A stretch of DNA of 26,538 bases from Clostridiales bacterium (GCA_004555915.1 SFJM01000027.1:1-26538), one strand, 5' to 3'. Shown: positions 1 to 8,653, counted from the first letter of the stretch. Made by a program: numbers and translations. Notes: generated from the sequence alone by a model not told the origin.

Positions 1-1227
1 CAAAGCACAGAGTGCTGCGCAGAGGTGAATCCATCAGAGACAATGGAAAATATCAGTTTAAGTACTATGTAGATGGCAAGCCGCATTTTGTTTACAGCTG
101 GCGATTGGAACCAACCGACCCACAGCCGGTTGGAAAGAAGCCTTGTCTTTCCCTTAGAGAGCTTGAAAAGCAGATTGGCTATCATTTGGATTCTAAACTA
201 GATCCGTTGGGAAGGAATATCACAGTTGAGGAGCTTATTAACCGCTACCTTGCAACCAAGACTGGTGTCAAGCCCAATACACAAATGAACTACAATTTTG
301 TAAGGAATCTGATGCAGGAAGAAAATCAGCGAAGTCAAGGTTTCTGATGCAAAGCTTTTTCTCATTAAGCTGCAGCAGGACGGTAAAGGCTACAGCACAG
401 TAAAAACGGTTCGTGGTGTTTTGCGACCGGCCTTCCAGATGGCGGTGGATGATGATTTGATTATCAAGAATCCTTTTGGCTTTCAGCTTGCCGGCGTAGT
501 AGTAAACGACAGTGTTACCCGCGAAGCGATTAAGCCGGATGAGATGAGAAAATTTTTGAAGTTTGTACACGATGACAACGTTTACTGCAAATACTATGAG
601 GTGGTTTTCATCCTGTTCCATACCGGAATGCGAATTTCTGAGTTTTGTGGATTGACCATCCGTGACCTGGATATGGAGAACCGGATTATTAACATCGACC
701 ACCAGCTGCAGCGCATCGGCATGACGATTCACATTGAGAGCACAAAGACCAATGCCGGTACGAGAAAGATTCCAATGACAGAAGATGTGTACCGATGCTT
801 CCAGGGAATTTTGGAAGATCGAGAAACACCAATGGTGGAAAAGAGCATTGATGGCTACAGTGGCTTTTTGTTCCTGGATAAAGACGGATTGCCTGAGGTT
901 GCCATGCACTGGGAGCACCGCTTTAACCATATGGTTGGGCGTTACAACGAAATCTATCGAGTTCAAATTCCGAACATCACGCCGCATGTTTGCCGCCATA
1001 CCTACTGCAGCAATATGGCTCGTGCTGGTATGAACCCGAAAACACTGCAATACTTGATGGGCCATTCGGACATTGGCGTCACCATGAACACATACACACA
1101 TCTGGGACTGGAGGATGCCCAAAATGAGATGATTCGCCTAGAGGAACTGAACCGGGCCAAGGAGGAAGTAGCAAGGGCTGCTGGCGAGAAGAAACCAGTG
1201 ACACAGAGAAGCTTCAGAGCAGTTTAA
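1..1227 (+). pseudogene. Tn916-type tyrosine recombinase (integrase), frameshifted and cut by the window edge
   Basis: Site-specific recombinase of the Tn916/ICE integrase family, which cuts and rejoins DNA through a tyrosine. The reading frame is already open at base 3 (codons for KHRV precede the GTG at 12), so the true start lies outside. Frame 3 runs to a TGA at 345-347 and carries the N-terminal part (FVYSWRLEPTD, SLRELEKQIG). The rest continues in frame 1 from about 316 (KKISEVKVSDAK) to TAA at 1225-1227, with no start codon near the switch. A small deletion of roughly ten bases near 318-330 explains the shift. The catalytic half is intact: Arg in HTGMRISEF, the HVCRHTY box, LMGHSDIG, and the tyrosine in NTYTHL. 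The 3' end is duplicated at 8654-8782. It probably makes no full enzyme. The family is certain; inactivity is inferred. Confidence 0.88.
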
Positions 1228-1302
1228 TACGGAAGAGAGTAGAACGAGCGCCCAGCTGATTATGATGGTCAGCTGGGCGTTATTTAAGTTCCTGAAGGAA
1301 AC
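1099..1302 (+). repeat. Direct repeat, copy 1: integrase 3' end plus terminator
   Basis: These 204 bases recur at 8654-8857, 7,555 bases downstream in the same orientation. Counting by eye I find 16 differences (about 92% identity). Twelve fall in the 43 shared codons, and eleven of those are synonymous. Similarity ends just after GAAGGAAAC in both copies. Confidence 0.9.
1249..1279 (+). terminator. Hairpin terminator after the integrase (copy 1)
   Basis: A perfect 11-bp stem (CGCCCAGCTGA with TCAGCTGGGCG) and a 9-base loop, followed by TTATTTAAG. It lies 21 bases after the integrase stop and is repeated exactly at 8804-8834 after the integrase remnant. Confidence 0.8.
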
Positions 1303-1308
1303 GGTCAA

Positions 1309-1345
1309 TTTTACGATTGCATTGAAATCAATCGTAAAAATTTAC
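1309..1345. repeat. Overlapping inverted repeats built on TTTACGA
   Basis: TTTTACGATTG (1309-1319) and CAATCGTAAAA (1329-1339) form a perfect 11-bp inverted repeat with a 9-base gap. A further TTTACGA follows at once, making a second palindrome (CGTAAA-AA-TTTACG). The site starts a few bases after the end of the integrase direct repeat, where an element end or recombinase-binding sites would be expected. Function is inferred. Confidence 0.5.
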
Positions 1346-1420
1346 GACCGAATTTGTGCGCGATTACGCATGTAAATTCCCCCTTAGAATGATCGATGAG
1401 CTATTTTTCACTTGTTTGGG

Positions 1421-1453
1421 GTGAATATTCACATTGCTGGGTGAATTTTTCAC
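1421..1453. promoter_or_regulatory. Paired GTGAAT..TTCAC palindromes
   Basis: GTGAATATTCAC (1421-1432) is a perfect 12-bp palindrome. GTGAATTTTTCAC (1441-1453) repeats it with starts 20 bases apart, about two helical turns; a single TTTTCAC half lies at about 1405-1411. Spacing and symmetry suit an operator for a dimeric repressor, or part of the lost 5' region of the neighbouring ATPase gene. No regulator can be named. Confidence 0.4.
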
Positions 1454-2024
1454 CGCACATGTTTTGATACATAATTCTATCTATAATATTGTCCATATAA
1501 ATTTCAATCTGCCTGAATATGACCATCTGCTTGAGTACAGACCGTTGTACGATTATGTGAAGGCTCAATACGTTAAGGGCAAGCATAACTTTGTTCTGAT
1601 TGATGAAGTGCAGATGTGTACGGATTTTGAGAAAGCGATTAACGGGTTGCACGCTATGGAGAAGTTCAATATATATATCACCGGTTCCAATGCGTTTTTA
1701 CTCAGTTCCGATCTTGCCACACTGTTTACTGGATGAACCTTTGAAATAAAGTTTTTCCCTTTCTCTTTCAGTGAATATATGCAGTACTTTGGGAAAAGTG
1801 ACAAATATACCGCTATGGATAAATATATGATAGAGGGCGGTATGTCCGGTTCCTGCTTGTATAAAGATCAGGAAGCTAAATACGACTATATTGCCGATGT
1901 TTTCGATACTTTGATCGTGAGGGATATCCACCAAAAGTAGAAAATTCGCAATATGCAGCTAATGGACAGACTGGTAGATTTTTTGATGGAAAACATCTCA
2001 AATCTGACCTCCGCACGAAATATC
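1434..2024 (+). pseudogene. AAA ATPase / DUF4143 family remnant
   Basis: Remains of an archaeal-type P-loop ATPase with a DUF4143-like C-terminal part, a common accessory protein of gut Firmicutes whose biological role is poorly known. One frame carries the Walker B region (VLIDEVQM), the ITGSN motif and FPFSFSEYMQYF. It is broken by in-frame stops at 1734-1736 (TGA where the family has the Arg of FTGR) and 1938-1940 (TAG inside VRDI.QK.KIRN). The N-terminal Walker A part is missing, and the C-terminal part ends after NISNLTSARNI at about 2024, where the frame of the next gene takes over. It is a decayed gene with both ends lost. Confidence 0.8.
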
Positions 2025-2095
2025 GTTATCATGTCCTGCGTCAGGGCGAAGAGCTCGCCGATCTGTATTGTATCGAAGACTTTGATACCAACAAG

Positions 2096-3112
2096 ATGTT
2101 CCTGTTTGTCGGCACCAAGCGTGCACTTCTTATCGATGCCGGTTATGATCCGGACGGCGATATGAAGTCGCTGGTTGACACCCTATGTCATGGTATTCCG
2201 TATGATGTCGTCATCGCTCACGGTCATCTCGATCATATCCAGCAGGCGAACAACTTTATCCGCGCCGGTGTTCCGGTTTACATGAGCAAGCTGGATGAAG
2301 AGCTGCTGACCCTGTTTAACTATTCGATTTTGCCGGATTATCACGATATGCAGGATGGTATGGCCTTTGATCTCGGCGATTCTATCATTGATTTTTATCA
2401 TGTTCCGGGTCATACACCAGGCTGTATGATTGGAGTAGAGCGTCAGAGCGGCTATTGCTTCAGCTCGGATGCTCTCGGTAGCAACCGGCTGGAAAAGCCG
2501 GATACCGCCTGGATTCAGTTTGACACGCCATGCTGTACGCTGGATCGTGTTCTCGCACAGGTGCAGAAATTCCGCTGGCGCACGCAGGGACGTTTGACCA
2601 AGCTGTTCTCCGGACATAATACCTACGCGGTAGAGGCCAACCTCTATCTCGACAATCTGGAATCCGCCATTCAGGACGTCATCGACCATGGCGAATCTGT
2701 CTTGAAGCCCACATTGCGCTCCACCGAGGAGTGTCTGGGATCCAGCAAGATTGCCGTCCGCGGCAACTATGTCTATGACCCAGATTGGGCCGCCGTCAAT
2801 GTTGGTCAGCTGTTTTCGGACGGTTTCGAGCCAAACAAAAACACCGACCTCAATTGGATCGGTGTGAAAAACGGTACTCTGTCGCCCGCCTTTGACCAGC
2901 ACACAACCGAGTATACGTTGGAATGCCGCGATGCCGCCGTCACTTTGACCGCAATCACCAGCTCCACGCGGAGCACGGTGTATCTAAACGGCGAGCTGAT
3001 CCATTCCAAGCAGGATATTTTGTTGGACGTTGTTTCTGGCAAACAGCTTCTCTTTGAGGTAGTGTCTCCGGACCGCACTTCGCATAAACGCTACATTCTC
3101 ACTATTATGTGA
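2096..3112 (+). CDS. Metallo-beta-lactamase fold hydrolase with C-terminal cadherin-like domain; 5' end probably lost
   Basis: Zinc-dependent hydrolase of the metallo-beta-lactamase superfamily; substrate unknown. All expected metal ligands are visible: HGHLDH at residues 42-47, His106 in PGHTPGC, Asp125 in SSDALG and His174 in SGHNTY. Residues 251-335 form a cadherin-like beta-sandwich repeat (GTLSPAF, TTEYTL, YLNGE, KRYILTIM). I see no signal peptide in what remains. The frame is open well upstream of this ATG and encodes a natural-looking N-terminus (ELADLYCIEDFDTNK), but that stretch has no start codon and runs into the ATPase remnant at about 2024. There is no convincing ribosome site before 2096. 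So an upstream deletion probably removed the real start and promoter. The domain call is strong; expression is doubtful. Confidence 0.8.
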   Translation: MFLFVGTKRALLIDAGYDPDGDMKSLVDTLCHGIPYDVVIAHGHLDHIQQANNFIRAGVPVYMSKLDEELLTLFNYSILPDYHDMQDGMAFDLGDSIIDFYHVPGHTPGCMIGVERQSGYCFSSDALGSNRLEKPDTAWIQFDTPCCTLDRVLAQVQKFRWRTQGRLTKLFSGHNTYAVEANLYLDNLESAIQDVIDHGESVLKPTLRSTEECLGSSKIAVRGNYVYDPDWAAVNVGQLFSDGFEPNKNTDLNWIGVKNGTLSPAFDQHTTEYTLECRDAAVTLTAITSSTRSTVYLNGELIHSKQDILLDVVSGKQLLFEVVSPDRTSHKRYILTIM

Positions 3113-3130
3113 TACACTCTTTCTTTCCGG

Positions 3131-3160
3131 CCAGCCCATCCGAGGATTCGGATGGGCTGG
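3131..3160 (+). terminator. Terminator after the metallo-hydrolase
   Basis: A perfect 12-bp stem (CCAGCCCATCCG with CGGATGGGCTGG) with a 6-base loop, followed by TTCTTCTATATTC. It sits between two convergent genes and may serve both, but the U-rich tail is only on the plus side. Confidence 0.75.
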
Positions 3161-3177
3161 TTCTTCTATATTCTCTC

Positions 3178-5655
3178 TCACTCCCTATCAACATAGGAAA
3201 TATGCAGCAGACGGCATTCATGCGGCTGAAGAATACAGCTCACATCCAGCGTATGATTGCTCACGGTTTGTTTCCCCATATGGTATCCCGGTTCCGAAAG
3301 ATGCTGCAAATACGCAAATTGATCCAGCGTCAGCGGGATATTTCGTCCTGTGCCGACCCAGGCATCAAATACACTGCCATGCTCTCGGTTTAAAAAGCGT
3401 GTTTCGATGGAATACGTTCCGTTGCGCAGGCCGTTCAGTTCCAATGTAATTCCACGCGGCGGAATGGAAACGCAGGCCATATACGGATCGCTGCGCTCCA
3501 AATCCGAGATATAGCTATTGCGATATAGTTCATGATATTCTCCATAATTGGATGCGATAATATAAATATTATGCATATCTACGGCACATATCCACCCATC
3601 TCCCTGCCCAATCTTGCTGCCGGACAGCTGCGACAGAAGCCGAAGCCCCTGATAATTACTCTTTGTCAAACCATTGTAAGTAAACAGTCCAAAGCCGCCA
3701 TGAAAGATCTTTGCCGAGGGAGACAGCACATCTTCGGTGTAATCACTCAGCATCCAATATCCCATGCACCATGTCCGGTCATAGTTGTTCACAATGTTCC
3801 GCACTAAGTAGGTGGAATTATAACAGGTATCGTTGCAAAGATCGCATTGAAGGAAGGTGGCTCCCCATGCCTCTATCGCCAAATCAGCCAGCGCATATCC
3901 ATATTCCGAAAGCACCTCGGCATATCGGTCGAGATGATGCTCCACAAAGTCTCTGTCCGCACTGATCGGGAGCGGAATCTTCGTCTGCTGATAAAAGATC
4001 TCCCAAAAGTCTTGCTTTCGCTGCGCCATATCATAGGGAAAGCACTGACAGGTAATAAAATCCGGTCGGCATTGATGCTCCTCGCAATACTGCATAAAGT
4101 GAGCAAACGCAGCATCCTCTTTGGCAACCGCAAGGCTGATATCCATTCCCGGACCGCCTATCGGAATGGATGGATCAATCTCCTTGATCGCTTCCCAGCT
4201 CGCCCGAAAAAACTCCGCGTACTCTTCCATCGTAAAGAAATGATGTGTCGCATAAATGCAGCTCATCGGCGTAAAGCGCCAGTGTCTCACCTCATAGACA
4301 CCATATCGTTCCACACAGTGCTGTAAAAAAGCCTGCACCGCTTCCTTCCACTCTTCCAACGAACGCGGCATGCAAACATATGCCTGTGAAGCATATTGCG
4401 GTTCACAATGGTTCGCAAGCGCCTTTGGTATAAAGCCCAGCTCCAAATACGGTATCAGATGTACACTGCGCATAAAGTCCAGTATCAAATCAATATAGAC
4501 GAAATTATACACTAGGTTTCCCTCGTCATCCCGTCTGCAAAACAGCAATCGATCATCAAAAATCCCGTGAAAGCGAAGATATTCAAATCCAATTTGTTTT
4601 TGAATCTGGCGAATCTGTGCCTGTACCTCTGCGCTCAATATATCTTTCGCCCAGCCAACATTCAGCAGTCTCTTCCACGTACTCTGCATCGGTGTCACGG
4701 CGTTTACATCCACCGTCACACAATAGCGCTCTACATTCTGCACCGTAGGGCGCTCTATTTTTTGCCGAACCATTGCATCCGCATATTTGATAAGCGGACG
4801 CATCAGATGATCATCCGCCTGCATCGTTTCGTCCATATACGCTGGCAGATCGGTTATCTCGGTTTGAAATGTTCTTCGATAACTTTTCGGTGTACAGTGA
4901 TACTGCTGACGAAAGCGGGCGATCAGCGCACTGGGAGAGGAAAAGCCCACATCATATGCAATCTCGGTAACACTCTTGTTTGTCGTGCGCAGTGCATCCG
5001 CTGCCGCTTGCAGACGCAGCTGGATCACATACTGCATAAATGGAATTCCCATATGCGCCGTAAAATACCGCGTCAGCCAGCTGACCGAAATATGCAGTGT
5101 ATCTGCCGCGCTCTCCAAAGAAATCGCATCGCGAAAGTGCTCCTTGGCATACCGCAGCAAGCCCTGCAGTTGCTGCAGCTGCTGCTCCGATGCGTTTTGT
5201 TTTTGCTTTTCCCGCCCAAATAAGCGAAAAATAATATCATATAGTGTCAGCATTTGTCCGCTAAGCTCTAAGCTGGAGGTATTTTTCTGCCGGTAGTATG
5301 TCTGGAACAGATTTGCCATTCGCCGACGCAGCGGCAGCAGCAGCTTCTGTTCTTCTTCCGGAAGATTGCCGCTGTACATTTCGATATCATATCGCGGAAG
5401 CTCCGGCATGGCCGCATACAAAAAATCGGCATTGGTTAGAATGATAGCCGCCGTAGCGTGCTCGGTTGTTGTCACAGTATGAATATGCATCGGGGAAAAT
5501 GTAATCATATCTTCTGCGTGCAATGGATAGCTTCCATTGCCGTCTGTAACCAGAATCGTCCCGCGCAGCATGTACAGTATCATATATTCCTGCCGCCACA
5601 GGGTCTCCGATTGATCAAAAAAATGAATATCCAATTGAAAGGGTGTCGAAAACAT
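3178..5655 (-). CDS. AraC-family regulator fused to a GH39-like domain with no catalytic acids
   Basis: A transcription factor of 825 residues. Residues 1-90 form a cupin-like sensor half, about 165-262 the AraC double helix-turn-helix (SVSWLTRYF, EIAYDVGFSSPSALIARFRQ), and about 305-800 a glycoside hydrolase family 39 (beta-xylosidase-type) barrel: LRFHGIFDD, IPYLELGFIP, and the NDTCYN...YWMLSD end. In active GH39 enzymes the acid/base glutamate lies in WNEP and the nucleophile in TEW/TEF. Here the corresponding places read RHWR (457-460) and EAWG (595-598), so both acids appear replaced. I infer a sugar-binding sensor, not an enzyme, that may control the esterase-transporter operon next door. 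The gene has its own ribosome site (AGAGG) and a TATACT box at 5694-5699 (minus strand). Confidence 0.88.
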   Translation of the reverse strand: MFSTPFQLDIHFFDQSETLWRQEYMILYMLRGTILVTDGNGSYPLHAEDMITFSPMHIHTVTTTEHATAAIILTNADFLYAAMPELPRYDIEMYSGNLPEEEQKLLLPLRRRMANLFQTYYRQKNTSSLELSGQMLTLYDIIFRLFGREKQKQNASEQQLQQLQGLLRYAKEHFRDAISLESAADTLHISVSWLTRYFTAHMGIPFMQYVIQLRLQAAADALRTTNKSVTEIAYDVGFSSPSALIARFRQQYHCTPKSYRRTFQTEITDLPAYMDETMQADDHLMRPLIKYADAMVRQKIERPTVQNVERYCVTVDVNAVTPMQSTWKRLLNVGWAKDILSAEVQAQIRQIQKQIGFEYLRFHGIFDDRLLFCRRDDEGNLVYNFVYIDLILDFMRSVHLIPYLELGFIPKALANHCEPQYASQAYVCMPRSLEEWKEAVQAFLQHCVERYGVYEVRHWRFTPMSCIYATHHFFTMEEYAEFFRASWEAIKEIDPSIPIGGPGMDISLAVAKEDAAFAHFMQYCEEHQCRPDFITCQCFPYDMAQRKQDFWEIFYQQTKIPLPISADRDFVEHHLDRYAEVLSEYGYALADLAIEAWGATFLQCDLCNDTCYNSTYLVRNIVNNYDRTWCMGYWMLSDYTEDVLSPSAKIFHGGFGLFTYNGLTKSNYQGLRLLSQLSGSKIGQGDGWICAVDMHNIYIIASNYGEYHELYRNSYISDLERSDPYMACVSIPPRGITLELNGLRNGTYSIETRFLNREHGSVFDAWVGTGRNIPLTLDQFAYLQHLSEPGYHMGKQTVSNHTLDVSCILQPHECRLLHISYVDRE

Positions 5656-5693
5656 AGCATTACCTCTATGACTGAAATTGTAATGATATTTTT

Positions 5694-5699
5694 AGTATA
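5694..5699 (-). promoter_or_regulatory. Probable -10 box of the AraC-GH39 gene
   Basis: TATACT on the minus strand, with a weak TTGTTC about 18 bases upstream. It lies between the terminator of the transporter operon and the regulator start, so the regulator is transcribed separately. Confidence 0.45.
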
Positions 5700-5740
5700 T
5701 CACAGCGGCAGGGGAAAGAACAAACTATCCTCCCCGCTTG

Positions 5741-5783
5741 AAAAAAGGCAAACGGCCCGAGGGCAAATTGCCCTGAGCCGTTT
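5741..5783 (-). terminator. Terminator of the esterase-transporter operon
   Basis: On the minus strand, AAACGGC pairs with GCCGTTT and the inner arms CAGGGCAA/TTGCCCT extend the stem; it is followed by GCCTTTTTT. It lies 24 bases after the transporter stop. Confidence 0.88.
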
Positions 5784-5806
5784 GAAATGAAGAAAAAATG
5801 AATGGC

Positions 5807-7174
5807 TTAATTACTCTGTGCAGCCTCGCGCTCTGCAAGCTCCTTCATAATACGCGGATAAATCTTTTCCAGCGTGAAGGCAAGCAGCAGAACCGCAATA
5901 ATTACCCAAGTGACTGCCGGGCCATACAGGAACAGGTTACGGATAAAAGCAACTGCCGAATCCGGCTGGATCGCCTGTGTGCCGTCAAATCCACAGGCAT
6001 TCATCGCAAAGCCCATGACCGCATTTGTCAGACCGCCGCCCAGCTTGAGCGCCGCCGTGCACGCACAGAAGATCATACCTTCCAAACGGATGCCGCTCTT
6101 CCACTGACCATATTCTACCGTGTCAGCCAGCAGTGCCCAGCAAACAGCAAGATACATTGCATTGCCGACACCACGCACAAACGATCCAACCGTCATAACC
6201 GTAATGCTCACCGGCGCCAGCCAGATAATTGCCGTTCCCAGAAGAGCTACGATACAACCGGCAAGCGCAAAGTTTCGCTTTGACGTCTTCTTGAGTGCCG
6301 GAATGGCCAGCAGCGGAACAAAGAACAGCGGCAGATTATACGCAGCATTGAAATAGCCGACAATCGTCGCATTGCCAAGAATATATTTGCTGTAATAGAC
6401 CAGATCCGTACCGACAACCGTCTGGAATACGGCTAAAACAATATAGGTCAGCGCAACAATCCACCAATACTTGTTGGTAAACAAAACCTTGAGCTTTGTA
6501 CCCATAGAAACAGACTGCGAGCGTTCGGTCTCTACATGTACACGTTCCTTCGTATTTTTGAAGCAGATGAACAGCAGTACAACGGCGATGGCGGCATAAA
6601 TCGAAACCGTCTTAATCCACGCCATCTGGCCGCCGCCCATTTTGTCGACAAACACCAGCGTAAACGAGGAGACAACCAGCGCAGAAATCGGAGAGAATAC
6701 GGTGCGCAGAATCGTCAGATGCGCACGATCTTCCTGGTCACGCGTAATAGTAGACGAAAGCGTCGAGAACGACAGTGCCAGTGCTGTGTAAATAATCGTA
6801 TTCAGCAGGTTGTATGTAATAAAGATATAGATAGTTCGCATCATCTCACTGCCGGATGGAACGCAGAACAGGGCAACAGATGCCAACGCATATGGAATCG
6901 TCATCCATAAAATCCACGCGCGCGCCTTACCATGCTTCGACTTGGTTTTATCCAGGACAAAGCCCATACACACATCGGAAACGCCGTCAAACAGACGAGA
7001 GATCAGCATAATCGTACCGATAATCGCGGCATTCATGCCAATGACATCCGTATAGAAGAATACCAGCAGCGTAGAACACATGGTAAACACAATATTCTGC
7101 GCCGGATCTCCGATACCATATGCCAGCTTTTCACGCCATGATATCTTCTCTAAGCCTTGCATTTTGTTGCTCAT
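5807..7174 (-). CDS. GPH-family sugar:cation symporter (MFS_2)
   Basis: Integral membrane transporter of 455 residues, of the glycoside-pentoside-hexuronide:cation symporter family, importing an oligosaccharide or glycoside with Na+ or H+. Family marks are the start KLAYGIGDPAQN, the loop SRLFDGVSDVCMG with DKTKSKHGKAR between helices 2 and 3, and about twelve hydrophobic segments. Length is typical of the family. The start follows a strong GGAGGTG site. It lies 16 bases after the esterase gene on the same strand, so the two form one operon. A xylan- or xyloside-derived substrate is suggested by the GH39-like regulator next door, but this is inference; the sequence alone does not fix the sugar. 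Confidence 0.9.
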   Translation of the reverse strand: MSNKMQGLEKISWREKLAYGIGDPAQNIVFTMCSTLLVFFYTDVIGMNAAIIGTIMLISRLFDGVSDVCMGFVLDKTKSKHGKARAWILWMTIPYALASVALFCVPSGSEMMRTIYIFITYNLLNTIIYTALALSFSTLSSTITRDQEDRAHLTILRTVFSPISALVVSSFTLVFVDKMGGGQMAWIKTVSIYAAIAVVLLFICFKNTKERVHVETERSQSVSMGTKLKVLFTNKYWWIVALTYIVLAVFQTVVGTDLVYYSKYILGNATIVGYFNAAYNLPLFFVPLLAIPALKKTSKRNFALAGCIVALLGTAIIWLAPVSITVMTVGSFVRGVGNAMYLAVCWALLADTVEYGQWKSGIRLEGMIFCACTAALKLGGGLTNAVMGFAMNACGFDGTQAIQPDSAVAFIRNLFLYGPAVTWVIIAVLLLAFTLEKIYPRIMKELAEREAAQSN

Positions 7175-7190
7175 TTATAACACACCTCCA

Positions 7191-7829
7191 TCAATATCCC
7201 ATCGCTTTCATTGCTGTAATGATCTTTTCCGCCAACAGACTATGCTCCGTTGCATTCAGGTGCACGCCATCCATACCGCTCGGTGCAATAAACGAACCGT
7301 CTGCAAAGCCGCATCCATATTGCTCACTGAGTTTTTTGTATACCTCCGACAATCCGGCCGCCAGTTCTGCCGAGTGCTCATCATACTGTCCATAATATGG
7401 ACTATCTGCAATGTGCGAAATAGCCGGCGGAGCAACCAGCAAAATATCCGGCGCCTCCTTGCGATCAATCGCCCATCGGTCGGGCGCCTGAATGAGCTGA
7501 ATGTTTTTTTCCATCGCATACCGAATATTAAACAGCGAATTATTTAATATCGTCATGGTATCATTGGTTCCCAGCATAATCACAACCAAGTCAATCGGAT
7601 CATGGGTAGTCAGCAGCATCGGCAGTACCTGCATTCCGTTCGCATTGGTCTCAATCGGATGCGGAAAGCTGATATTTCTTCCCGGCAGTCCTTCTGCCAC
7701 AATCTCATACTCTGGAAATGCCGCTGCAATATGCCCCTCAAAGCGCTGATCGCGCGGCAGTCGTTTTCCAATATCCCAGCCGCGATAGCCCCAGGTATTG
7801 GAGTCACCATACAATAATATTTTTTTCAT
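7191..7829 (-). CDS. SGNH/GDSL-family esterase
   Basis: Cytoplasmic serine esterase of 212 residues. The SGNH blocks are present: GDSN with nucleophile Ser10, a Gly in EGLPGRN, GTND, and DGVHL with catalytic Asp and His near the C-terminus. There is no signal peptide, so it acts on imported material. As first gene of an operon with a GPH symporter and beside a GH39-type regulator, a role in removing acetyl or other acyl groups from imported glycosides is plausible but inferred. The start has a well-placed AGGAGG. The nearest relatives by motif are the arylesterase-like and acetylxylan-esterase-like SGNH hydrolases; I cannot separate these from sequence alone. Confidence 0.88.
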   Translation of the reverse strand: MKKILLYGDSNTWGYRGWDIGKRLPRDQRFEGHIAAAFPEYEIVAEGLPGRNISFPHPIETNANGMQVLPMLLTTHDPIDLVVIMLGTNDTMTILNNSLFNIRYAMEKNIQLIQAPDRWAIDRKEAPDILLVAPPAISHIADSPYYGQYDEHSAELAAGLSEVYKKLSEQYGCGFADGSFIAPSGMDGVHLNATEHSLLAEKIITAMKAMGY

Positions 7830-7992
7830 TTTCTAACCTCCTATGACTATATTCTAGCGAAATAAGCGGTTAAAAAAAATGAGAATGTGCTTCTCTTTAT
7901 ACTCTTTTTTGCGATATTCTATGTGATTTTCTGCCGTCCCGCCTGCCCTCGCTTATTTTTTGCCGATAATTTTATATTCCACTGCACATATT

Positions 7993-8008
7993 TTGATACT
8001 CTTATCAA
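7993..8008. promoter_or_regulatory. Inverted repeat upstream of the esterase operon
   Basis: TTGATA-CTCT-TATCAA, a perfect 6-bp inverted repeat with a 4-base gap, 164 bases before the esterase start. It is a candidate operator; no regulator can be assigned. A second hairpin (CCTGCGG/CCGCAGG) lies at about 8025-8053. Otherwise the 257 bases at 7830-8086 hold only AT-rich leader sequence. Confidence 0.3.
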
Positions 8009-8086
8009 TACGCACAAATATACACCTGCGGCTTTGCATCCCGCTGCCGCAGGGTTGCCTCAAATCTGCATAATCAATCATAAACG

Positions 8087-8371
8087 TTACCCTTTCAATA
8101 TTTCTGCCATATACTCGGAATTAAGTGCAATACGGTTAATAGCACTGATTGCTTCCAGCTCCTCAAGGGATAGGTCACTTGCTCTGAAGGCAACCGAAAG
8201 GGTTGATTCTTCAATAGTGCTGCTTTCGATAGCGTTAATTGAAACTCCAAACAGGCAGGAAAGTTTTTCTAACATATCAACAGATAAGCTTCTTTCACCT
8301 TTTGCAACTTTTGAAATCAAACTCTGATCCACATTGAGGAAACGGGCGATAGTGGACTGGTTAAATCCCAT
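8087..8371 (-). CDS. Short XRE-type helix-turn-helix protein, apparently N-terminally clipped
   Basis: DNA-binding protein of 94 residues with a Cro/CI-type helix-turn-helix: QSTIARFLNVDQSLISKVAKGER. The protein begins at the first helix (MGFNQ), whereas such regulators usually carry 10-20 residues before it. An in-frame TAA lies four codons upstream, and there is no good ribosome site before the ATG. It may therefore be a truncated copy. The C-terminal part (EELEAISAINRIALNSEYM) resembles regulators that sit beside ImmA/IrrE-type peptidases on mobile elements, but no such partner is present. It lies between decayed mobile-element pieces. Confidence 0.65.
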   Translation of the reverse strand: MGFNQSTIARFLNVDQSLISKVAKGERSLSVDMLEKLSCLFGVSINAIESSTIEESTLSVAFRASDLSLEELEAISAINRIALNSEYMAEILKG

Positions 8372-8653
8372 ACCATCATAAAATTAACATGTATATAAAC
8401 AAAATATATGATAAGCTGTGACTGCGCAATTACTTCGATCTTTATAGAACTTTCTAATCATATGTTATGAGCAATTCGTAACAGAAAGACCATACAACAG
8501 GCTTTGGTGCTGCAATCCCCGGTAATCGTGAGGAAACGGTTGATGTATTCTGCGGAGCCTAGCAGCAGCCTGGCTTTAGGCAGTCATTCCGGGTTTAATT
8601 ACCACGGTGAAGTGCTTTGTTGTACGCTTCAGGATGGCGTTGGCAGATATGCT
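8372..8653. other. Gene-free scar between the XRE gene and the integrase remnant
   Basis: About 280 bases: first AT-rich (ATATATAAAC type), then GC-richer from about 8490. The stretch just before the remnant is open in frame with it but resembles no integrase and no family I recognise. It is probably debris left by a deletion that removed most of the second integrase. Confidence 0.4.

Noticed and set aside
268..1122. Minus-strand open frame opposite the integrase
   Set aside because: Antisense shadow of a conserved catalytic domain; no recognisable motif.
8504..8653. In-frame extension upstream of the integrase remnant as a new small gene
   Set aside because: No ribosome site, no similarity I recognise, and it is joined to a pseudogene tail by chance of frame.
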